A stretch of 14,129 nucleotides of DNA from Phascolarctobacterium sp. GTDB taxonomy: Bacteria > Bacillota > Negativicutes > Acidaminococcales > Acidaminococcaceae. Under the pieces are notes generated by a model. The model saw only the letters and a program-made list of their open reading frames with translations. It was not told the origin of the DNA and searched no databases. Every line of letters starts with the position of its first letter. Position 1 is the first letter of the stretch. The stretch covers positions 1-14,129 of the forward strand of contig JAKSOJ010000010.1 in assembly GCA_024405645.1 (NCBI GenBank), in the 5' to 3' direction. Below, piece by piece: positions 6,695 to 12,666 of the stretch. Made by a program: the position numbers and the translations under genes.

Positions 6695-6729
6695 ACTCTC
6701 TGCATATTTACTGCAGGGAGTATTTTTTT
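6695..6729 (+). terminator. Intrinsic terminator after ybjQ
   Basis: ACTCTCTGCA (6695-6704), loop of 7, TGCAGGGAGT (6712-6721), then A and T7. Ten pairs including one G:U. It isolates the upstream unit from the symporter control region. Confidence 0.9.
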
Positions 6730-6787
6730 GCAAATTTTTATAGAAGAAAAACGTTATTTGGGGTAAAAAGTAGTGCAATTTGTGGAC

Positions 6788-6801
6788 TTTTGTATACAAA
6801 A
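6788..6801. promoter_or_regulatory. Candidate operator 1 (GTATAC palindrome)
   Basis: TTTTGTATACAAAA is a perfect 14-base palindrome. Its core TTGTATACAA fits the t.GTa.tAC.a pattern of FadR/GntR-family operators. It lies 157 bp (centre to centre) upstream of a second such site. No regulator gene is in the window, so the binding protein is unknown. Confidence 0.45.
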
Positions 6802-6946
6802 CTGTTTTTCTTAAGATTTTGGCACGTGTTTTACACGGAAAAATATACTAAATATACCCAAAATAATGTAACAAAAAACTAAAAAATGTTAAAAGTTTAC
6901 ACTTTGTAAATAGTTTTTGTAAATTTAACTGAAAACAATATTAATA

Positions 6947-6956
6947 CTGTATACAA
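6947..6956. promoter_or_regulatory. Candidate operator 2 next to the symporter -35
   Basis: CTGTATACAA has the same TGTATACA core as the site at 6788-6801 and ends 1 base before the -35 hexamer, a position where a bound repressor would block RNA polymerase. One outer base breaks the palindrome. Confidence 0.45.
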
Positions 6957-6957
6957 T

Positions 6958-6986
6958 TTGCCAAGAAAATAATACTTTGGTATAAT
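6958..6986 (+). promoter_or_regulatory. Promoter of the glycine riboswitch-symporter transcript
   Basis: TTGCCA (6958-6963, 5 of 6), 17-bp spacer, TATAAT (6981-6986, perfect). The predicted start is near 6993, giving a leader of about 275 bases that contains the glycine aptamer. Confidence 0.82.
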
Positions 6987-7060
6987 TCAGGCATATCATA
7001 TGAGGCTTGGTGAAAACCCAAGTTCTATAAGGACTTGTTGTTGACTGCAAGTGGATGATA

Positions 7061-7140
7061 CTCTGGAGAAGCCTGTTCGCAAGAACAGGGGCCGAAGGTG
7101 CAAACGCAAAAGCGTAAATCTCTCAGGCAAAAGGACGGAG
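7061..7140 (+). promoter_or_regulatory. Glycine riboswitch (single aptamer)
   Basis: Conserved glycine-aptamer segments occur in order: CTCTGGAGAAG, the hairpin CCTGTTC-GCAA-GAACAGG (7072-7089, GNRA loop), GGCCGAAGGTGCAA, a small ACGC-AAAA-GCGT hairpin, then CTCTCAGGCAAAAGGAC and GGAG closing P1 with CTC. Only one aptamer is recognisable; most members of the class are tandem. The 60 bases before it hold two mutually exclusive hairpins (CTTGG/CCAAG at 7006-7022, and CAAGTTC/GGACTTG at 7019-7037) rather than a second aptamer. The element sits in the 5' leader of an AGCS symporter gene, a known genomic partner of this riboswitch, and is followed by a terminator hairpin. Whether glycine turns expression on or off cannot be decided by eye. 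Confidence 0.93.
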
Positions 7141-7171
7141 CATGTATTTTAGTTTTCTGTCGGTAATGCTT

Positions 7172-7211
7172 GAGTGGTTCTGCTGGGGGTGGAATCGCTC
7201 TTTTGTTTTTG
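7172..7211 (+). terminator. Riboswitch expression-platform terminator
   Basis: GAGTGGTTC (7172-7180), an 11-base G-rich loop, GAATCGCTC (7192-7200), then TTTTGTTTTTG. Nine pairs, two of them G:U. It lies 31 bases after the aptamer and 58 bases before the symporter ATG, so it is probably the glycine-controlled attenuator. AGCAT at the 3' edge of P1 can pair with ATGCT just before the hairpin, one possible switch helix. Confidence 0.75.
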
Positions 7212-7268
7212 TTGGGATCTTCTGTTAATGACAAACTCCAAGTAAAGAAAAGAAAGAAGGAAAAAATT

Positions 7269-8675
7269 ATGTCAGAAGCTCAAATTCTCGCAACCCTAGA
7301 AGCCATAGACGGTTTCGTATGGGGCCCTGTAATGCTTACCATTTTGGTTGGCACAGGTATCTATTTAACCTTAAGAACTAAGTTCTTATGTTGGCGCAAT
7401 CTTCCGTTTGCTGTTTCTTCTACTTTAAGTAAAGAAGCTCGTCAATCCAAAGGCGAAGGCGACGTTTCTCCTTTCGCTTGCTTGTGTACTGCTCTTGCTG
7501 CTACCATCGGTACTGGTAACATCGCAGGCGTAGCAAACGCTCTTGCAACTGGTGGCCCTGGCGCTCTGGTTTGGATGTGGATCTCCGCAGCATTCGGTAT
7601 TACTTCTAAATTCACTGAATGTGCTCTCGCAGTAAAATATCGTATTAAAAACGACCGTGGCGAAATGCTTGGCGGACCTATGATTACTGCTGAAGTTGGT
7701 ATTCCTGCACTGTACGGCGAAAGCTATAAAGGCTTTGCAAAAGTTTTGGCTTGGTCCTTCGCACTGTTTGCAGTGTTCGCTTCCTTCGGTATCGGCAACC
7801 TGACTCAAGGTAACTCCATTACTGAAGCTTTCCAAAATCTTTGTGGCGCTAACATGTACGTAGTTGGTGCAATCGTTGGTGGTTTAACCTTAGCAATCGT
7901 TCTTGGCGGTTTGAAATCTATTTCTAAAGTATCTTCCGTAATCGTTCCTCTGATGGCAATTTTCTACTTCGTAGGCGCTGTTATCATTATCCTGGCTCAC
8001 ATTGGTCAAGTTCCTCAAGCTATTTGCGATATGTTCCGTATGGCATTCAGCCCTGAAGCAGTTGGCGGCGGCGTTGCTGGTTCCGTAACCGCATCCATGG
8101 TTGATGCAATGACCAAAGGCGTTGCACGTGGTTGCTTCTCCAACGAAGCTGGTATGGGTTCTGCAGCTATCACCGCAGCAGCAGCTACTACCGATAACCA
8201 TGTTCGTCAAGGTTACATTAACTCCACTGGTACTTTCTGGGATACTTTCGTAGTTTGCTCCGTAACTGGTATTGCAATCCTTTCTTCTGGTGCAATGGAC
8301 AAAGTTATGGTTGATGGTAAAGTAGTTCTTAAAGGTGCATCTCTCACCATCGAAGCTTTCCGTTCTACCTTAGGCGCAGGCGGTGCTTGGCTCGTAGCTA
8401 TCGCATTAGCACTGTTCGCATACTCCACCATTCTTGGTTGGGAATATCATGGTGAAAAAGCTCTGGAATATATCACCAGATCTCATACCGCTACCATGGC
8501 TTACCGTATTCTTTTCTCCATTACTGCATTCGTTGGCTGCATCTCCGCATTCGAAATTGCTTGGGATATTTCCGATATTCTGAATGCATTAATGGTTATC
8601 CCGAATGCTATCATTATGATTATGCTAGTAGGTCCGTTAGTAAAAGATATGGAAGACTTTGAAAATATTAAATAA
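7269..8675 (+). CDS. Sodium:alanine/glycine symporter, AGCS family
   Basis: A sodium-coupled importer of small neutral amino acids (alanine or glycine) in the cytoplasmic membrane, LeuT-type fold. With ATG 7269 the protein has 468 residues, normal for the family. AAGAAGG 8 bases upstream fixes the start; the open frame reaching further left runs through the riboswitch terminator and is not coding. Family segments visible are TGNIAGVANALATGGPGALVW (split over residues ~80-100), ITSKFTECALAVKYR, GGPMI, FGIGNLTQGNS and the late helical hairpins ending in VGPLVKDMEDF. About ten hydrophobic segments can be picked out. Glycine riboswitch control suggests glycine as substrate or as the signal for its uptake. 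The usual GGPMYYI is GGPMITAEVGI here. Codons end in C more often than in the neighbours, suggesting strong expression. Confidence 0.93.
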   Translation: MSEAQILATLEAIDGFVWGPVMLTILVGTGIYLTLRTKFLCWRNLPFAVSSTLSKEARQSKGEGDVSPFACLCTALAATIGTGNIAGVANALATGGPGALVWMWISAAFGITSKFTECALAVKYRIKNDRGEMLGGPMITAEVGIPALYGESYKGFAKVLAWSFALFAVFASFGIGNLTQGNSITEAFQNLCGANMYVVGAIVGGLTLAIVLGGLKSISKVSSVIVPLMAIFYFVGAVIIILAHIGQVPQAICDMFRMAFSPEAVGGGVAGSVTASMVDAMTKGVARGCFSNEAGMGSAAITAAAATTDNHVRQGYINSTGTFWDTFVVCSVTGIAILSSGAMDKVMVDGKVVLKGASLTIEAFRSTLGAGGAWLVAIALALFAYSTILGWEYHGEKALEYITRSHTATMAYRILFSITAFVGCISAFEIAWDISDILNALMVIPNAIIMIMLVGPLVKDMEDFENIK

Positions 8676-8756
8676 TAAGTTTACGATTGGGGCTGGGCGT
8701 TTTGCTAGCCAAGCATCTGGCCCCTTATCATAAAATTTTAAATTGGTAATTTTTAA

Positions 8757-8816
8757 ACTCCTTAACTTCATGAGAGTTCGAGCATAAGATCCCCCCTGAA
8801 GTTAGGGAGTCTTTTT
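8757..8816 (+). terminator. Terminator with a 14-bp stem and large C-rich loop after the symporter
   Basis: ACTCCTTAACTTCA (8757-8770) pairs with TGAAGTTAGGGAGT (8797-8810), one G:U, followed by CTTTTT. The 26-base loop is unusually long and ends in six C. Just before it, GGGGCT at about 8689 and GGCCCC at about 8719 form a second hairpin without a T tail. Confidence 0.82.
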
Positions 8817-8835
8817 GTCGCTTGTACAGAAAATA

Positions 8836-8867
8836 AAAATCCCGTTCCATCTGGAGCGGGATTTTTC
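8836..8867. terminator. Bidirectional terminator between convergent genes
   Basis: AAAAATCCCGTTCC (8836-8849), loop ATCT, GGAGCGGGATTTTT (8854-8867): 14 pairs with one G:U, and A/T runs on both sides. It ends the minus-strand ykvI-type gene, whose stop is 11 bases to the right, and can catch readthrough from the symporter. Confidence 0.9.
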
Positions 8868-8877
8868 GTTTGAAGGT

Positions 8878-9975
8878 TTATTCTTTGATAAGTTCACCAG
8901 TTTCTGGATGAATATGTTCTTTTTTGAAGAAGTGGGTGTATGTAGCCATAACCATGATGATTATACCTAGATAACCGGTGTAGGAATAGATAAAGCCTAC
9001 AAGTTTATCGAAGGGAAGGACGGAGCCAAAGAATGCACAGATACAAACAATAGCACGAAGAATTTTGGCTTTCATACAATGTTCATCTTGAATCAAAAAG
9101 TTGGAAATAATCCAAAGAATGGAAGTCAGAGGATTGAAAATTCCAACCATAAGGATGATGCTAAATATTTGTGCATAAATGGGAGATAAAGTTTTTGCAA
9201 GCTCTAGAGTTGGAACTTGTACATAACCAGCGACTTGAATATGAGCGAGAATTGCTAATGCCATGATAACAATGCAGCATGCAAAGACAAATCCACCAAT
9301 GGTACCAGAAAGCTTAGCTTCTTTGTTGCTATTGCAGTTGGGGCCTATACCTGCAAGAAAAGGTCCAAGTCCCAAAGCCATAAAGCTTGTGTAGAGAATT
9401 CCTGAAAAAGCCCAGTTTCCTGTGGCAGCTAGAACAGGATGTGTTGCTAGATGAGCTTCGGCGGCCGGAAGGTTACCCAGTCCTGTTATTAATGTGCTAA
9501 TTCCAATAAATAATGTGTAAGCGATAATTACATAACCTATGGAGCCGATGAGCTTGGTTATTTGTTTGATGCCAAACCAGTTAGCAGCAAAGATTGCTAT
9601 GAGCATGCCTGCACGGCCATAGGCAGTAGGAATTCCGTAGTATTGGTTTAGTGTGGCACCTGCTCCAGCAGTCATGAGAATTAGAACTCCGAAAAAGAAT
9701 ATAGGGACAAAGTATTTCAGAAAATTACCCATATATTTTCCGCAATAATAAATCCAAATAGTATTAACGTTTTTTAGATTAAGTTTTTTGCCATCTTCCA
9801 TAGCCATACTACAGATTAAAATGTATGTGAGCATTGTAAGCGCTGCAGCTCCGATAGTTCCAGTAAATCCAAAGGCTGTAAAGAATTGTAGAACTTCTTG
9901 GCCAGTAGCAAAGCCAGAGCCAATACTAAAGGCGATAATTGCACTTCCTAGAGAAAGCACATTAGATATATTCAT
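8878..9975 (-). CDS. YkvI-type integral membrane protein (putative transporter)
   Basis: A 365-residue polytopic membrane protein with about ten hydrophobic segments. The N-terminal AIIAFSIGSGFATGQEVLQFF, with its unwound G-x-GFATGQE stretch, is the hallmark of the YkvI family (COG3949), which belongs to the APC/LeuT superfamily of amino acid and ion carriers; its substrate is not established. GxFLAGIGPNCNSNKEAKLSG around residue 205-225 and the soluble tail HIHPETGELIKE fit. The start at 9975 has a strong GGAGG six bases upstream (9986-9982). It is divergent from the deacetylase gene (145 bp gap), convergent with the symporter, and appears to be a single-gene unit. BrnQ-type branched-chain carriers look similar in topology but lack this N-terminal motif. 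Confidence 0.83.
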   Translation of the reverse strand: MNISNVLSLGSAIIAFSIGSGFATGQEVLQFFTAFGFTGTIGAAALTMLTYILICSMAMEDGKKLNLKNVNTIWIYYCGKYMGNFLKYFVPIFFFGVLILMTAGAGATLNQYYGIPTAYGRAGMLIAIFAANWFGIKQITKLIGSIGYVIIAYTLFIGISTLITGLGNLPAAEAHLATHPVLAATGNWAFSGILYTSFMALGLGPFLAGIGPNCNSNKEAKLSGTIGGFVFACCIVIMALAILAHIQVAGYVQVPTLELAKTLSPIYAQIFSIILMVGIFNPLTSILWIISNFLIQDEHCMKAKILRAIVCICAFFGSVLPFDKLVGFIYSYTGYLGIIIMVMATYTHFFKKEHIHPETGELIKE

Positions 9976-10059
9976 ATATTTCCTCCAAATAAAAAGTTTC
10001 CGTGCAATAGTATATAACTTTTTGAGATTAAAAAGAAGAGTATTGAGAACTAAATTTGC

Positions 10060-10088
10060 TTGCTCTCTCTCGGTTAAAATGATAGAAT
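10060..10088 (+). promoter_or_regulatory. Probable promoter of the deacetylase-pth unit
   Basis: TTGCTC (10060-10065), 17-bp spacer, TAGAAT (10083-10088, 5 of 6). The predicted start near 10095 leaves a leader of about 25 bases. The -35 is only half matched. Confidence 0.5.
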
Positions 10089-10120
10089 GATTAAGTTATT
10101 TATTAATGGTAAGGTAAACT

Positions 10121-10918
10121 ATGCGTACATTATATATACTTATAGCTTTTATGCTCCTGGCTACAATGAGTCTGTGGGCTGGAAGGTTTAATAAAATTAA
10201 AAAGTTGCCTGCAGTAATTATTGCTTGCCTTTGTATGAGCATAGCTGGTATATTTTTGGCTTGTAGTGTTCTACCCGGTGATTTTGCCTACAAGGAAACA
10301 GTAACCAATTTAGGTAATAAGCAGTTAAGCGGAAAAGCTGTTCCTGCAAAGGCTATAGCACTTACTTTTGACGATGGGCCATATGAACCCTATACATCAA
10401 ATTTACTAGTCAAACTGCAAGAGAAAAAAGTTAAAGCAACATTCTTTATTATTGCAGAGCAAGCCGAAAAGCATCCAGATACTGTTAGAAAAATTGCTGC
10501 AGCAGGTCATACTATTGCTTTGCATCAATATCGACACGTTGATTCTTTAAAGCTTTCAAAGAAAGAACTTAAAGAAAGCTTATTAAAAGGTAAAGCAACC
10601 ATAGAAAAGCTTTCTGGAAAAGAAGTTAAGCTTTGGAGACCTTGCCATGGTTTTAGAGATGTAGCAGTTCTGGCTATTGCTAGGGAAATAGGACTTACCG
10701 TAGTCAATTGGGATAATATTCCTCGAGATTGGACTCTTATCAGTGCAGGAGAAATTACTCGTAGAGTAGTTAAAGATGCAAGTCCTGGTAGCATAGTGCT
10801 TTTGCATGATGGCGATAGCCCTAAATATAAGGATCCACGAACAGAAACGATTAATGCCGTGCCAAAAATTATAGATGAATTACGAAGTCAAGGTTATACT
10901 TTTGTTGCTATAGAATAG
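10121..10918 (+). CDS. Membrane-anchored polysaccharide deacetylase (CE4/NodB domain)
   Basis: A zinc-dependent de-N-acetylase of carbohydrate esterase family 4, probably acting outside the membrane on peptidoglycan or another polysaccharide. Of 265 residues, 3-20 and 31-50 are hydrophobic and likely membrane segments or an uncleaved anchor. The NodB domain spans ~77-264. Its motifs are TFDDGP (Asp84, Asp85), GHTIALHQYRH, which gives the metal ligands His135 and His139 in HxxxH form, WRPCHGFRD (Arg173), NWDNIPRDW and IVLLHDG (His229). The usual RPPYG of motif 3 is RPCHG and the usual HTxxH is HQYRH, so substrate choice may differ from PgdA-type enzymes, but the catalytic residues are present. 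The start has only a weak AAGGTAA SD. pth begins 9 bases after the stop. Confidence 0.9.
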   Translation: MRTLYILIAFMLLATMSLWAGRFNKIKKLPAVIIACLCMSIAGIFLACSVLPGDFAYKETVTNLGNKQLSGKAVPAKAIALTFDDGPYEPYTSNLLVKLQEKKVKATFFIIAEQAEKHPDTVRKIAAAGHTIALHQYRHVDSLKLSKKELKESLLKGKATIEKLSGKEVKLWRPCHGFRDVAVLAIAREIGLTVVNWDNIPRDWTLISAGEITRRVVKDASPGSIVLLHDGDSPKYKDPRTETINAVPKIIDELRSQGYTFVAIE

Positions 10919-10927
10919 GAGAGAAAA

Positions 10928-11560
10928 ATGAAATTAATAGTTGGACTTGGAAATATAGGTAAAGAATATGAGAATACTCGCCATAATATTGGCTTCATGG
11001 TGGTTGATGAACTAGCAAAACGTTGGGGTATTAGCTTTGGTAAAGAAGATCGCAGTGCCTATTGCGCAGAATATCGTATGGGTGGAGAAAAAATTCTTGT
11101 TATCAAACCTACTACCTATATGAATCTTTCTGGTTTTGCAGTAGGTGCTTATGCTAATTTCTATCACATTGATCCTGAAGATATTGCTGTTATTCAAGAT
11201 GATATGGATATGGCGCTAGGACAAATTCGTATTCGTTCTAAAGGTAGTGCTGGTGGACACAATGGCATTAAATCCATTATCCAACATTTAGGAACTGAAG
11301 AATTCCCTCATTTTAAAGTTGGTATTGGTCATCCTGATCGCAACAACAAAGCTGTAATCAATCATGTATTGAATGGTTTCTATGCTGACGAAAAAGAAAC
11401 TATTACTAAGGCTGTCAATGATATGGCTAGCGCATTAGAAGAATGGGTAAAGGTTGACTTAAATTCTGCAATGCAAAAATATAATACTAAAAAAGCTAAG
11501 AAGCCTAAAAAAACTGCAGAACCTAAAGAAGAAGCAAACGAAGAAAATAAAGAAGCATAA
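10928..11560 (+). CDS. pth: Peptidyl-tRNA hydrolase
   Basis: Releases tRNA from peptidyl-tRNAs that fall off the ribosome; essential in most bacteria. The catalytic set is complete: Asn9 in GLGNIG, His19 in TRHNIGF, Asn66 in TTYMNLSG, Asp91 in DDMDM and Asn112 in GSAGGHNG. The 186-residue core is normal. Residues 187-210 form an added low-complexity tail rich in Lys, then Glu (TKKAKKPKKTAEPKEEANEE), probably disordered. AGGAGA overlapping the end of the deacetylase gene serves as SD, so the two genes are co-transcribed. It runs head-on into prs instead of sharing its direction, which is unusual for this gene neighbourhood. Confidence 0.97.
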   Translation: MKLIVGLGNIGKEYENTRHNIGFMVVDELAKRWGISFGKEDRSAYCAEYRMGGEKILVIKPTTYMNLSGFAVGAYANFYHIDPEDIAVIQDDMDMALGQIRIRSKGSAGGHNGIKSIIQHLGTEEFPHFKVGIGHPDRNNKAVINHVLNGFYADEKETITKAVNDMASALEEWVKVDLNSAMQKYNTKKAKKPKKTAEPKEEANEENKEA

Positions 11561-11562
11561 AA

Positions 11563-11590
11563 AAATCCCGTCTCTTGTGAGACGGGATTT
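11563..11590. terminator. Bidirectional terminator between pth and prs
   Basis: AAATCCCGTCTC (11563-11574), loop TTGT, GAGACGGGATTT (11579-11590), 12 perfect pairs. Reading on the minus strand the stem is followed by seven T, a strong terminator for prs. On the plus strand the tail is TTTAATATTTG, weaker, so leakage from pth into antisense prs is possible. Confidence 0.9.
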
Positions 11591-11608
11591 AATATTTGTT
11601 TTTCAAAA

Positions 11609-12571
11609 TTATTTTTTATGTAAGTCAAAGAGGGAGGAAACGGACCAATCGTTGTAGATGCGAAGAATGGTTTCTGCCAGGATGGGAGCAACGGAAAGGA
11701 TTTTGATTTTCGGATGCTTTTTAGCAGGAGCCAGAGGAATGGTGTTAGTTGCAACGAGTTCGGTGATATCGGATTGAGCAATGCGGGACAGAGCCGGATC
11801 GGTCAGGATGGGGTGAGTGCAGCATGCATAGATATCTTTAGCACCAAATTTCTTAAGTGCACGAGCACCTTCGCACAGAGAACCTGCAGTATCAACCATA
11901 TCGTCAACCAATACGCAGTTTTTGCCTTCAACGTTGCCGATTAAGTTCATAACTTCAGCTACACCAGGTTCCGGACGACGTTTGTCGATGATTGCCATGG
12001 GGCAGTTAAGGATTTCAGCGAAAAGACGTGCACGGCTAACGCCACCAAGGTCAGGAGATACAACCATTAAATCGTCAAGATTCTTTTCTTTGATGTATTC
12101 AGCCAGGAGCGGACCACCAGGCATATGATCGAAAGGAATGTTGAAGAAACCTTGAATTTGAGCTGCATGCAGGTCGATGGTTACAACACGGGTAATGCCG
12201 GAAGCTTCCATCAAGTCAGCCATCAATTTAGAGGTGATAGGTTCACGACCGCGAGCTTTACGGTCTTGACGAGCATAGCCATAGTAAGGAACGATTGCAG
12301 TGATGTTTTTAGCGCTTGCACGTTTGAAAGCATCAGCCATGATTAAAAGTTCCATTACGTTATCGTTAACGATGGGGCCACAAGTAGGTTGAACAATGAA
12401 GATATCTTTGCCGCGAACAGATTCGTTGATCATTACTTGAATTTCACCATTGTTAAAACGATTAACAACGGAGTCACCAACAGTGGTGCCAAGATAAGAT
12501 GCGATTTCGCGAGCCAGATCAGGGTTTGCATTACCGGTAAAAATTCTTAATTTGTTTTCATCAGACAACAT
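11609..12571 (-). CDS. prs: Ribose-phosphate pyrophosphokinase (PRPP synthetase)
   Basis: Makes PRPP from ribose-5-phosphate and ATP for purine, pyrimidine, histidine, tryptophan and NAD synthesis. The 320 residues match class I enzymes. RFNNGEIQVMINESVRG, YYGYARQDRKARGREPI with the ATP-binding flexible region, DLHAAQIQGFF, SPDLGGVSRARLFA and the PRPP loop VLVDDMVDTAGSL are all intact. GGAGGG at 12584-12579, 7 bases upstream, supports the start. It lies 95 bases after glmU on the same strand with its own probable promoter. The usual DDMIDTAG reads DDMVDTAG, a conservative change. Confidence 0.97.
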   Translation of the reverse strand: MLSDENKLRIFTGNANPDLAREIASYLGTTVGDSVVNRFNNGEIQVMINESVRGKDIFIVQPTCGPIVNDNVMELLIMADAFKRASAKNITAIVPYYGYARQDRKARGREPITSKLMADLMEASGITRVVTIDLHAAQIQGFFNIPFDHMPGGPLLAEYIKEKNLDDLMVVSPDLGGVSRARLFAEILNCPMAIIDKRRPEPGVAEVMNLIGNVEGKNCVLVDDMVDTAGSLCEGARALKKFGAKDIYACCTHPILTDPALSRIAQSDITELVATNTIPLAPAKKHPKIKILSVAPILAETILRIYNDWSVSSLFDLHKK

Positions 12572-12625
12572 TTCATTTCCCTCCAGAAATTATCATGATT
12601 ATAATGATTGAATAATCATATAGAT

Positions 12626-12654
12626 ATTATACTCCATAATGAAGTATATTTCCA
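12626..12654 (-). promoter_or_regulatory. Probable prs promoter in the glmU-prs gap
   Basis: Minus strand: TGGAAA (12654-12649, 4 of 6), 17-bp spacer, TATAAT (12631-12626, perfect), with a predicted start near 12619. An inverted repeat ATGATT-GAAT-AATCAT (12604-12619) covers the predicted start and could be an operator or a 5'-end hairpin. prs may also be read from glmU. Confidence 0.5.
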
Positions 12655-12666
12655 TAGATAATATGC

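Noticed and set aside
7170..7268. Upstream-extended start of the symporter
   Set aside because: The extension runs through the riboswitch terminator stem and adds a non-hydrophobic, family-atypical N-terminus. ATG 7269 has a good SD and gives the expected family start.
8688..8724. GGGGCT...GGCCCC hairpin as the main symporter terminator
   Set aside because: It has no T tail; the 14-bp hairpin at 8757-8810 followed by CTTTTT is the more credible terminator.
8878..9975. BrnQ branched-chain amino acid carrier
   Set aside because: Topology is similar, but the GSGFATGQEVLQFF motif and length fit YkvI (COG3949) better.
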